A stretch of 64,000 bases of DNA. It comes from JADJPO01 sp963825645 (GTDB taxonomy: Bacteria; Actinomycetota; Actinomycetes; Actinomycetales; Kineosporiaceae). Location of the stretch: positions 1 through 64,000 of the forward strand of contig CAWGTT010000007.1 in NCBI GenBank assembly GCA_963825645.1, read 5' to 3'. The notes below the pieces were generated by a model, which had not been told where the DNA came from, did no database searches, and saw only the letters and a list, made by a program, of their open reading frames with translations. Of the stretch, positions 9,541 through 17,727 are shown one piece after another; positions within the stretch are counted from its first letter, which is position 1; every line of letters begins with the position of its first letter. A program made the position numbers and the translations under genes.

Positions 9541-12500
9541 GTGCAGGACGAGCCGGCAACACCCGTCATCGGGGGCACCTCGCCCGCCCGCCCGCCCGCT
9601 CCATCGACCGTCGAGGGACACCATGTGGACCTCGGCGGTCGGCGCTTCTATCGCATCGCCGACTTCGACGAGATGCCGCCGTTCCTCATGACATTGGCGG
9701 GCTTCAGCGACGTGTGGCTGTTCATCTCCAGCACCGGAGGACTGACCGCCGGACGCAGGGACGCCGATCACGCCCTGTTCCCCTACTACACCGAGGACAA
9801 GGTCAGCGAGGCTGCCGGCCGAACCGGCGGTGTGAGCCTGTTCCGGGTGGGTCTTCCCACGGGGGTCACGTCGCTCTGGGAGCCGTTCACGTCGTCGCGA
9901 CCGGCCTCTGGGACCGAAGCGGTCCGGCGGGCCCTCTACAAGGACGCCCCGGGGACGACCCTCGTGTTCGAGGAGACCAGGACGGACCTCGGCCTGCGGG
10001 TGCGGGTCGCCTGGGAGACCAGCGAGCAGTACGGGGTGGTGCGAACCTGCGAGCTGACCTCGCTGTCGGCGTCCGAACAACCTGTCGAGGTCGTGGACGG
10101 GTTCGTCAACCTGCTACCCGCGGGTGTCACGGTCAAGGTCCAGAACGAGCTGAGCTGTCTGCTCGATGCGTACAAGCGATGCCAGGTCGACCTGGCGAGC
10201 GGGCTCGGGATGATCTGGTTGAACTCGACCCTGACCGACCTGGCCGAACCCAGCGAGTCACTGCACGCCAACGTCGCCTGGCAGATAGGGCTGGCCGATG
10301 TCGAGTACCTGCTCTCCGAACGGAGCCTGACGGCCTTTCGCGCTGGCGTGAGTCCCGGCGCCGATCGGGAGGTGCGCGGAGAGCGCGGCGCCTACCTCGT
10401 GCACACTCACCTCACGGTGCCTCCGGGTGGTACCCGTCGCTGGCGAACAGTTGCCGACGTCGGCCTCGATGCGGCCGACGTCGTCGCTCTCAGATCACAG
10501 CTGCAGCGACCCGACGTCATGGCCGAGGCGCTGGACGCCGATGTCATCGGCACCCGTACCGGACTCGAGGCGATCCTGGCCTCCTGCGACGGCTTCCAGC
10601 TCACCGATGACGAGTCGGCCACCACGCACCACCTGGCCAACACGCTGTTCAACGCCATGCGCGGCGGGGTTCCCGCCCACGGCTACACGGTCGAGGTGGA
10701 TGATGTGCGTGCCTTCATCCATCGCCGCAGCCGCACGACCGCCGAACGGTGCGCCGACGTCCTGGACGACCTGCCCGACCGGCTGCAGATCGGTGACCTG
10801 ATCTCCACGGCACGGGCTAAAGCAGACCCCGACCTGTTGCGCCTGGCGCTGGAGTACCTTCCCCTGACGTTCAGCCGCCGCCACGGAGACCCCAGCCGTC
10901 CCTGGAACAGGTTCCAGATCGCGATCCGCGCGGTCGACGGTGCTCCGCTACTGGACTACCAGGGGAACTGGCGCGACATCTTCCAGAACTGGGAGGCGCT
11001 TGCCTGGCAGTACCCGGAGTACGTCGAGTCGATGATCACCGTCTTCCTCGACGCGACCACCGCCGATGGCTACAACCCCTACCGGATCTCACGCAACGGA
11101 ATCGACTGGGAGGTACCGGAACCCGACAACCCGTGGTCCAACATCGGCTACTGGAGCGACCATCAGATCGTCTACCTGCTCAGGCTCCTGCAAACCTCCC
11201 AACGCTTCCATCCCGGCCGACTGGCGGCATCGCTGAACGAGGCGCTCTTCACGCACGCCGACGTGCCGTACCGGATCAGACCGTACGCCTCGATGGTCCA
11301 GGACCCCTTCGCCACCATCGCCTTCGATGAAGAGCACGCCGCCTTGATTGAACACAGGGTCGTGCAGGTCGGATCGGACGGACGGCTCATCCATGGCCAT
11401 GACGGGGATCTCGTCCGCGTCACCCTCGGTGAGAAGCTGCTGCTCCTGCTGCTCGCCAAGCTGGTCAACCTGGTCCCCGACGGCGGGATCTGGATGAACA
11501 CACAACGGCCGGAATGGAACGACGCCAACAACGCGCTCGTGGGGCGCGGGCTGTCGATCGTCACGCTGGCCCAGCTGAGGCCGTACGTGCACGTCCTGCG
11601 CAGTCTCGTGGGCGGGTCCGTGCAGGTCACCGTCGAGCTACACGACCTGCTGTCGGCCGTCACGGCCACGCTCTCCCGCCACGCCCACCACGTGGACGGC
11701 GGGTTCGACGACGTCGGCCGCAGGGCGGTCATGGACGACCTCGGGGAGGCCGGCACCGCCTACCGGGAGCGCGTCTACCAGGGGTTCAGCGGGCGTCACA
11801 CACCAGCACAGCCTGGCGAAATCGCCCGCCTGCTCGATCTGGCCCTGCAGTACGCGGACTCCACCATCCGGACCAACCGGCGCGACGACGCGCTCTACCA
11901 CTCCTACAACACCCTCGACCTCGACGACGGCCGTGCCTCGGTCGCCCACCTGCCTGAGATGCTCGAGGGTCAGGTCGCGGTCCTGTCCAGTGGCCTGCTG
12001 GACGCGCAGGAGTCGGTCTCGCTACTGACCAGTCTGCGGAGCAGCCGGCTCTACCGGGCGGACCAGCACAGCTACCAGCTGTACCCGGACAAGTCCCTTC
12101 CCGGCTTTCTGAGTCACAACCGGATCGACCCGGCGCGAGCCGCCACGTGCCCGCTCCTCGACGCTCTTGCCGCCCGGGGCGACGTCTCGGTGGTGGTCCG
12201 GGACGTCGAGGGTGTCTTCCATTTCGCCAAGACGATTCACAACGCTCGCGACGTCACGTCGGCGCTCGACCATCTCACCGCAGATCCGCAGCTCCGCCGG
12301 GTGATCGACCGTGACCGCGAAACGCTCCGGGACCTCTTCGAGCTGGTCTTCCGCCACCGCGAGTTCACGGGACGTTCCGGTTCCTTCTTCGCCTACGAGG
12401 GACTCGGCAGTATCTACTGGCACATGGTCTCCAAGCTCATGCTGGCAACCCAGGAGAGCCTCGAGCGGGCGGTTGTCCAGGCTGATCCGCCATCCACTCT

Positions 12501-13032
12501 CCGGTCCCTTGCCATGGGCTACGAGGACATCCGGGCTGGTCTGGGCTACTGCAAGGATCCGGCCGTCTACGGAGCCTTCCCCTCGGACCCGTACTCCCAT
12601 ACCCCTGCAGGCCACGGCGCCCGGCAGCCGGGCATGACCGGCCAGGTCAAGGAGGAACTGTTGACACGCCTGGGCGAACTCGGGTTGCGAGTCACGGACG
12701 GCTGTATCTCCTTTCGGCCGATCTTGCTGCGCCCGACCGAGTGGTCCGCGGCTCCCGGCGAGCTCCGATACAACGACACCACGGGGCAGTGGCGCTCGTA
12801 TCCGGTGCCGCGGAGCAGCCTCGCCTTCACGTTCTGTCAGGTCCCGGTCGTGTACCACCGAAGCGTTGAACCGATGCTGAAGAGCCACCTGGCGGACGGG
12901 CGCACCCTCATCTGGCCTGATCAACGACTCGACGCCGCCACCAGCTCGAGCATCTTCCGCCGCGCGGGGCTGGTCACCGGACTGACGCTTCACACACCTG
13001 CGGGGATCCTCGCATCTGAGCCCGAGGCCTGA
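9541..13032 (+). CDS. Large conserved protein, possible GH94-like phosphorylase or six-hairpin enzyme
   Basis: The 1163-aa protein starts at GTG after AGGAGGT (9530-9536). No signal peptide is visible, so it is probably cytoplasmic. The first 270 residues are beta-rich, like the supersandwich domain of cellobiose-phosphorylase relatives. The middle has many aromatic helical segments including LDYQGNWRDIFQNWEAL (471-487) and EPDNPWSNIGYWSDHQ (527-542), fitting an (alpha/alpha)6 barrel. NWRDIFQN loosely resembles the RD-Q-D acid motif of GH94. I did not recognise a characterised family, and the enzyme assignment is inference. The LacI gene opposite and the palindrome 20 bp upstream suggest induction by a sugar or oligosaccharide. 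It appears intact in a decaying neighbourhood. Confidence 0.7.
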   Translation: MQDEPATPVIGGTSPARPPAPSTVEGHHVDLGGRRFYRIADFDEMPPFLMTLAGFSDVWLFISSTGGLTAGRRDADHALFPYYTEDKVSEAAGRTGGVSLFRVGLPTGVTSLWEPFTSSRPASGTEAVRRALYKDAPGTTLVFEETRTDLGLRVRVAWETSEQYGVVRTCELTSLSASEQPVEVVDGFVNLLPAGVTVKVQNELSCLLDAYKRCQVDLASGLGMIWLNSTLTDLAEPSESLHANVAWQIGLADVEYLLSERSLTAFRAGVSPGADREVRGERGAYLVHTHLTVPPGGTRRWRTVADVGLDAADVVALRSQLQRPDVMAEALDADVIGTRTGLEAILASCDGFQLTDDESATTHHLANTLFNAMRGGVPAHGYTVEVDDVRAFIHRRSRTTAERCADVLDDLPDRLQIGDLISTARAKADPDLLRLALEYLPLTFSRRHGDPSRPWNRFQIAIRAVDGAPLLDYQGNWRDIFQNWEALAWQYPEYVESMITVFLDATTADGYNPYRISRNGIDWEVPEPDNPWSNIGYWSDHQIVYLLRLLQTSQRFHPGRLAASLNEALFTHADVPYRIRPYASMVQDPFATIAFDEEHAALIEHRVVQVGSDGRLIHGHDGDLVRVTLGEKLLLLLLAKLVNLVPDGGIWMNTQRPEWNDANNALVGRGLSIVTLAQLRPYVHVLRSLVGGSVQVTVELHDLLSAVTATLSRHAHHVDGGFDDVGRRAVMDDLGEAGTAYRERVYQGFSGRHTPAQPGEIARLLDLALQYADSTIRTNRRDDALYHSYNTLDLDDGRASVAHLPEMLEGQVAVLSSGLLDAQESVSLLTSLRSSRLYRADQHSYQLYPDKSLPGFLSHNRIDPARAATCPLLDALAARGDVSVVVRDVEGVFHFAKTIHNARDVTSALDHLTADPQLRRVIDRDRETLRDLFELVFRHREFTGRSGSFFAYEGLGSIYWHMVSKLMLATQESLERAVVQADPPSTLRSLAMGYEDIRAGLGYCKDPAVYGAFPSDPYSHTPAGHGARQPGMTGQVKEELLTRLGELGLRVTDGCISFRPILLRPTEWSAAPGELRYNDTTGQWRSYPVPRSSLAFTFCQVPVVYHRSVEPMLKSHLADGRTLIWPDQRLDAATSSSIFRRAGLVTGLTLHTPAGILASEPEA

Positions 13033-13039
13033 ACTACCG

Positions 13040-13160
13040 CAGCGGGTCCGGGGACTCCGGCGGCACCGGCAGCACGGGCGAATCGGCCGAGCTCTTCGAC
13101 GTCAAGCGCCAGAGCCAGATCGTCCTCGTCCGCCCCCCGGCAGCTCGGGTCAGGGGTGGC
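13040..13160 (+). pseudogene. Partial duplicate of the NYN gene 3' end
   Basis: The DNA after the 1163-aa gene reproduces two separate parts of the NYN gene. About 35 bases around GGCAGCACGGGCGA match the linker region near 4245-4262. About 60 bases encoding AELFDVKRQSQIVLVR match 4463-4510, where the NYN protein reads TELFDVKRQNQIVLVR. The intervening 200 bases are missing and no frame of useful length remains. It abuts the 3' end of fbiC, which suggests that the NYN gene and fbiC were once convergent neighbours. Confidence 0.75.
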
Positions 13161-13168
13161 TGACCGGG

Positions 13169-15559
13169 TCAGGGATGGCTGACTGCCGTCACCCGGACAT
13201 CCGGGGCCCCGTCACCCACCTGCTCGTACAACGTCGTCCGCTGCCGGAGCCCGCGGCCGGCCGACTCGGCGATCTCCCGAAACGCCTTCTCGTCGAGAGA
13301 CTGCCCGTGTACTGCCCCCGCGGCACGGCTGATGTTCTCGTCCATCAACGTGCCGCCGAGGTCGTTCACCCCGGCCCGGAGCAGCTGCCGCGCCCCGTCG
13401 GCGCCGAGCTTGACCCACGACGCCTGGACGTTGTCGATCAGGCCGTGGTAGACGATCCGGCCCACGGCGTGCATCAGCACCACCTCACGCCAGGTCGGCC
13501 CGCGGCGGGCGCCTCGCTTCAAGTAGATCGGCGCGGCCATATGCACGAACGGCAAGCCGACGAACTCGGTGAACCCACCCGTCTCGCGTTGCAGGTCCCG
13601 GGTGCGCAGCAGGTGTCGCGCCCAGTGCACCGGCTGCTCCACCGCACCGAACATGATCGTGATGTTCGACCGCAACCCGACGCCGTGCGCCGTCCGATGC
13701 GCGTCCAGCCACTCCTCGGTGTCGATCTTGTCGGGACACAGGACGGCGCGTACCTCGTCGTCCAGGATCTCGGCGGCGGTGCCGGGCAACGACCTCAGGC
13801 CCGCGTCCTGCAAACGGCGCAGGTAGTCGGCCAGGGGCTCGCCCAGCCGTCGCGCGCCCTCGGTCACCTCGAGCGCGGTGAACCCGTGCACGTGCAGCTG
13901 CGGGACGGCGGCCGCCACCGCCTCGGTGATCTCGACATAGGTGTTCCCGTCGAAGCTCGGGTGGATCCCGCCCTGCAGGCACACCTCGGTCGCGCCCTGC
14001 TCCCACGCCTGGACCGCGCGTTCGGCGACCTCGTCCGGCGAGAGCAGGTACGGGCGACCGCGCAGGTTCAGCGACAGCGGCCCCTTGGAGAACCCGCAGA
14101 ACGTGCACCTGTACGTGCAGACGTTGGTGTAGTTGATGTTCCGATTCACCACGTAGGTGACCTCGTCGCCGACCGCGGCCGTGCGCAGAGAGTCGGCGGC
14201 CTCGGCGACGGCGCGTACCTCGGCGCCGCGAGCGGCGAACAGCGTGACGATCTGCGCCTCGCCGAGCTCGCGCCCTTCGGCCACCGCGTCCAGAACCTCG
14301 GCGACCGCACCGCCGACCGTCACCCCGGCCCGCCCCGAGAGCGGGATCAGGCTCATCGGTGGCGTGTCGGCGCCCGAATACCAGGCGGTCGAGCGGCGAC
14401 CGACCGCGACCACCTCGGCACCCGATCCCACATCGGACGCCGGCCGGTAGCGCTCCGGCCAGACCGCCCCTGGGTCGTCGCGGGCCAGTCCCTCGGCGTC
14501 CGATCGGTCGAGAACGCCGAAGCGCAGGCCCTCGTCCAGCCAGCGCTCGGGACGTAGCGCGTACTCGGGATAGACGGTCAGCCGTGGGGCGAGCGTCCGC
14601 CCAACCGCTGCGGTCGCCGAGCGCAGTACGTCGACCGCGGGCCAAGGCCGCTCGGGGTTGACGTGGTCAGCGGTCACGGGCGAGACCCCACCCCAGTCGT
14701 CGATGCCCGCGCCCAGCAGATCACCGAGCAGCTCCGGTGCGGTGAGGTTCGGCGGTGCCTGCACGTGCACCTCGGGCGGCAGGATCAGCCGGGCGAGTGC
14801 GATCGCCTGCACGAAGTCCTCATGCGGGCAGGGGGCCGCGTTGCGCATCCGGGTGTCCGGTTTGGGGAGGAAGTTCTGGACGATCACCTCTTGCACCTGC
14901 CCGAACCGGCGGTGCGCCGCGGCGATCGCCTCCAGAGCGGCCACTCGGTCAGCGACGCTCTCGCCGATCCCGACCAGGATCCCGGTGGTGAACGGGATCG
15001 CCAGCAAGCCGGCCGCCTCCAGCGTCGCCAGCCGGCGCGCCGGGTCCTTGTCGGGTGCGCCGCGATGCGCGTCGAGGTCGCCGCGCAGCGACTCGATCAT
15101 CATGCCCTGGGACGGCGCGACGGTCCGCAACAGCGCCAGGTCGTCGGCGTCCAGGGCCCCCGCGTTGACGTGCGGCAGCAGACCGGTCTCCTCACCCACC
15201 AGCCGACACATCGCTGCGACGTAGCCGACGGTGGAGCGGTAGCCGTTCTCGCGCAGCCAGTCCCGGGCCTGCGGGTAGCGGTCCTCCGGCTGCTCGCCGA
15301 GGGTGAACAACGCCTCATGGCAGCCGGCTTCGGCACCGCGGCGAGCGATGTCCAGCGCCTCGTCCGGGGTCAGGTAGGGCTGGGTCAGCCTGGCCGGTGC
15401 GGTGGCGAAGGTGCAGTAGCCGCAGCGGTCCCGGCAGAGCCGGGTGAGTGGCACGAACACCTTGGGGGAGTACGTGGTCCGCTGTCCATGAGCGGCGTCG
15501 CGCAGGTCTCGGGCGCGTGCGGTGAGGTCGTCCAGCGGCAGGTCGACAAGCGCGCGCAT
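13169..15559 (-). CDS. fbiC: FO synthase, fused CofG/CofH radical SAM enzyme
   Basis: FbiC makes 7,8-didemethyl-8-hydroxy-5-deazariboflavin (FO), the chromophore of coenzyme F420, from tyrosine and the riboflavin precursor 5-amino-6-ribitylaminouracil. Both radical SAM halves are present. The CofG half has cysteines 42, 46 and 49 in CRDRCGYC, and the CofH half has 481, 485 and 488 in CTYRCTFC. At 796 residues it is about 50 shorter than the usual actinobacterial protein, the shortfall lying before the first radical SAM domain; ATG at 15559 is the only good start seen. The acyltransferase gene ends 27 bases upstream on the same strand. Confidence 0.95.
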   Translation of the reverse strand: MRALVDLPLDDLTARARDLRDAAHGQRTTYSPKVFVPLTRLCRDRCGYCTFATAPARLTQPYLTPDEALDIARRGAEAGCHEALFTLGEQPEDRYPQARDWLRENGYRSTVGYVAAMCRLVGEETGLLPHVNAGALDADDLALLRTVAPSQGMMIESLRGDLDAHRGAPDKDPARRLATLEAAGLLAIPFTTGILVGIGESVADRVAALEAIAAAHRRFGQVQEVIVQNFLPKPDTRMRNAAPCPHEDFVQAIALARLILPPEVHVQAPPNLTAPELLGDLLGAGIDDWGGVSPVTADHVNPERPWPAVDVLRSATAAVGRTLAPRLTVYPEYALRPERWLDEGLRFGVLDRSDAEGLARDDPGAVWPERYRPASDVGSGAEVVAVGRRSTAWYSGADTPPMSLIPLSGRAGVTVGGAVAEVLDAVAEGRELGEAQIVTLFAARGAEVRAVAEAADSLRTAAVGDEVTYVVNRNINYTNVCTYRCTFCGFSKGPLSLNLRGRPYLLSPDEVAERAVQAWEQGATEVCLQGGIHPSFDGNTYVEITEAVAAAVPQLHVHGFTALEVTEGARRLGEPLADYLRRLQDAGLRSLPGTAAEILDDEVRAVLCPDKIDTEEWLDAHRTAHGVGLRSNITIMFGAVEQPVHWARHLLRTRDLQRETGGFTEFVGLPFVHMAAPIYLKRGARRGPTWREVVLMHAVGRIVYHGLIDNVQASWVKLGADGARQLLRAGVNDLGGTLMDENISRAAGAVHGQSLDEKAFREIAESAGRGLRQRTTLYEQVGDGAPDVRVTAVSHP

Positions 15560-15586
15560 CGTGCTCCGTTCGCCCCTGGCCGGGGA

Positions 15587-16711
15587 TCATCGCCGGGTGG
15601 TCAGCTCAGCCCCCAGTCTGACCCCTCGTTGGGCGCCGCGCTGGATGACCCGGGGCCGTCCCCAACGCTGGACGGGCCGTTCGACCAGCAGCCAGGACGC
15701 CGTGGCCATCGCGACGATGAGGATCAGCGACTGCGGGAGCTGTTGCCAGGCGTGCCGCTGGTCGCCCGGCCCGGTGCCCAGCACGACGCCCTGCCATAGG
15801 TAGACACCGTAGGAGATGGTGCCGAGCAGTCGCAGCGGCGCCACCTCCAGCATCCGCACCGGCCACGACCTCTGGTTGGTCACCACCAGCCACAGCCCGA
15901 CCGCCATCCCGACGAGCTGAAGGTAGTAGCCCGTGGTCGCCCATCCCCAGGCCGGCGCCGCAGGCAGCCACAACGGCGCCAGGTAGGACGCAACCGCGAC
16001 CGGTGCGAGCCAGAGCCGGGCCGGTGTCAGGGATCGGGTCGGCAGCAACGGATGCCGGCGAGCGGCCACGACGGCAAGGATGCAGCCGACGACCAGCGCG
16101 TCGGCCGCGGGTACGGTGAACCGGTTCCAGAAGAAGCCGGCCAGCAGGTGAGGGTGCATGGTGAGCAGCGCTCGCACCACCAGGCAGGCCGTCAGGCAGG
16201 CCAGCAAGCCGACCACCAGCCGTCGAAGCCGCCCTCGTGGCACGGCGAGCAGCACAAGGGGCCAGACCAGGTAGAAGTGCTCCTCGACGGCCAGGCTCCA
16301 CGTCGCGGCCAGGGGGTGTGTGTAATGCGCTCGATCGACGAAGTTCGCCAAGTAGCCGGCTGCGAGCGCCAGGTGGCGTCCGGTGATCGGCGAGATCGCC
16401 CCGAGCCAGGCCAGTGCGGCGGTGGCCGCCAGCACGGTGAAGTAGCCGGGCAGCAGGCGCAGCGCCCGGTGCCACCAGAACCGAATCACCTGCACCCGGC
16501 CGGTCACGTGCTGCTCGACCAGCAGGTTTCGGCTGATGAGGAAGCCGGACAGGACGAAGAACAGCGTCACAGGTTGCACCAGGGCGGCGGCGCGGCTGCC
16601 GAGGCCCATGAAGGCGCCGGCGTGGACGGCGATGACGGTGAGGGCGGCCAGGGCCCGGACTCCGTCGAAACCGCGGATGCGCTCGGGCTGGTATGGCGCG
16701 TGCCTAGTCAC
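15587..16711 (-). CDS. Acyltransferase 3 (OafA/YrhL-type) membrane protein
   Basis: The 374-aa integral membrane protein begins with the family signature RIRGFDGVRALAALTVIAVHAG, with the essential His in helix one. It continues through about ten hydrophobic helices including LFFVLSGFLISRNLL and SLAVEEHFYLVWPLVLL. Members transfer acyl groups from the cytoplasm to exported sugars, lipids or peptidoglycan; the substrate here is unknown. There is no C-terminal SGNH domain. Translation probably starts at GTG 16711, with no strong ribosome site. It precedes fbiC by 27 bases and may be co-transcribed, although no functional link to F420 is known. Confidence 0.9.
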   Translation of the reverse strand: MTRHAPYQPERIRGFDGVRALAALTVIAVHAGAFMGLGSRAAALVQPVTLFFVLSGFLISRNLLVEQHVTGRVQVIRFWWHRALRLLPGYFTVLAATAALAWLGAISPITGRHLALAAGYLANFVDRAHYTHPLAATWSLAVEEHFYLVWPLVLLAVPRGRLRRLVVGLLACLTACLVVRALLTMHPHLLAGFFWNRFTVPAADALVVGCILAVVAARRHPLLPTRSLTPARLWLAPVAVASYLAPLWLPAAPAWGWATTGYYLQLVGMAVGLWLVVTNQRSWPVRMLEVAPLRLLGTISYGVYLWQGVVLGTGPGDQRHAWQQLPQSLILIVAMATASWLLVERPVQRWGRPRVIQRGAQRGVRLGAELTTRR

Positions 16712-16833
16712 TCAGGGATGGTAGCCGCCTACAGAAAGTAGCGATGGCCGGACGTTGTCAGAGGTGCTGACGTCAGGTGTATCTCCGCCGGGCAACCCTG
16801 CCTCTTCACTGTCAGAGATCCCCCCACGGGGCT

Positions 16834-16873
16834 GGAACACACGGGCAGGAACACGGGGCAGGAACACGGGAGA
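16834..16873 (+). repeat. Three tandem 13-14-base repeats before the caspase gene
   Basis: GGAACACACGGGCA, GGAACACGGGGCA and GGAACACGGGAGA follow one another directly, the last merging into the ribosome-binding stretch 7 bases before the caspase start codon. Such repeats could bind a regulator or allow slippage that changes leader length. No known operator matches. Confidence 0.7.
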
Positions 16874-16879
16874 GAAGCC

Positions 16880-17722
16880 ATGGCCAAGCGAGCCGTTCTG
16901 GTGGGCATCAACCGGTACGCCCAGCCGGGCTCCGACCTGCGTGGGTGCGTCAACGACGTACTCGACATGCAGGCTGTGCTGACCGAGCTCTACGGGTTCC
17001 GAGACGAGGACGTCACCACCCTGCTCGACGAGCAGGCCACCCAGGCCGGGATGCAGACCGCAATCACCGACCTGGTCACCTCCGGCGAGCCCGGTGACGT
17101 GCTCGTCCTGCACTACTCCGGGCACGGCTCGCATGTGCGCGATGTCAGCGGCGACGAGGACGACATGCGCGACGAGATCCTCTGCCCGCACGACATGTCC
17201 TGGGACACACCGTTCCTCGACGACTGGCTGCGCACCACGTTCGACAAGCTGGCGGACGGCGTGAACCTCACCGTGGTCATGGACTGCTGCCACTCAGGTT
17301 CGAACACCCGGGTCCTCAACCCGCCGGACGCTGCGGTGATCCCGCGGTACCTGCCCAACCCCTACCTCGTCGTCGACGACCACGACGTAGATCTGGTCGC
17401 CACCTCTCGCGGCGTCCGGGGGCGCCGGTCCCGGCGCCGCACGACGGGCACCGGCGACGTGCACGTCGTCAACCTCACCGAGTCGCTGATCACCGGCTGC
17501 CGGGACACCCAGACCTCGGCCGACGCCCGGATCAACGGCGAGTTTCACGGTGCCCTGACCTACTACCTGGTCGCGTCCATCCGCGAGCTGGGACCGCGGG
17601 CCTCCTACCGGCAGATCCACGCCCGCACCCGTGACCTACTGCGTGGCGAGTACGACCAGGTACCCCAGCTCGAGGGCCGCTCCGCCCACCTGGACAGCCC
17701 CTTCTTGTCGATGCGGGTCTGA
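16880..17722 (+). CDS. Caspase-family (peptidase C14, metacaspase-like) protease
   Basis: The 280-aa protein is a p20-type caspase domain. A GINRYAQPGSDLRGCVNDV start leads to the catalytic His in LHYSGHGSH (His82) and the catalytic Cys in MDCCHSG (Cys137), flanked by acidic residues for the basic P1 preference of metacaspases. It has no signal peptide or helical prodomain and is likely cytoplasmic. ATG at 16880 follows AGAGAAG. The CHAT gene starts 5 bases after its stop, so the two proteases almost certainly form an operon. In bacteria such pairs are suspected in regulated cell death or phage defence. The substrate and trigger are unknown. Confidence 0.93.
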   Translation: MAKRAVLVGINRYAQPGSDLRGCVNDVLDMQAVLTELYGFRDEDVTTLLDEQATQAGMQTAITDLVTSGEPGDVLVLHYSGHGSHVRDVSGDEDDMRDEILCPHDMSWDTPFLDDWLRTTFDKLADGVNLTVVMDCCHSGSNTRVLNPPDAAVIPRYLPNPYLVVDDHDVDLVATSRGVRGRRSRRRTTGTGDVHVVNLTESLITGCRDTQTSADARINGEFHGALTYYLVASIRELGPRASYRQIHARTRDLLRGEYDQVPQLEGRSAHLDSPFLSMRV

Positions 17723-17727
17723 GGACC

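Noticed and set aside
13163..13204. Homology between the C-termini of FbiC (VRVTAVSHP) and the lyase-like protein (PVTVVSYP)
   Set aside because: The match is about ten residues in GC-biased DNA; the lyase family ends in VVSYP on its own, so chance is sufficient, although the nearby NYN scrap leaves recombination possible.
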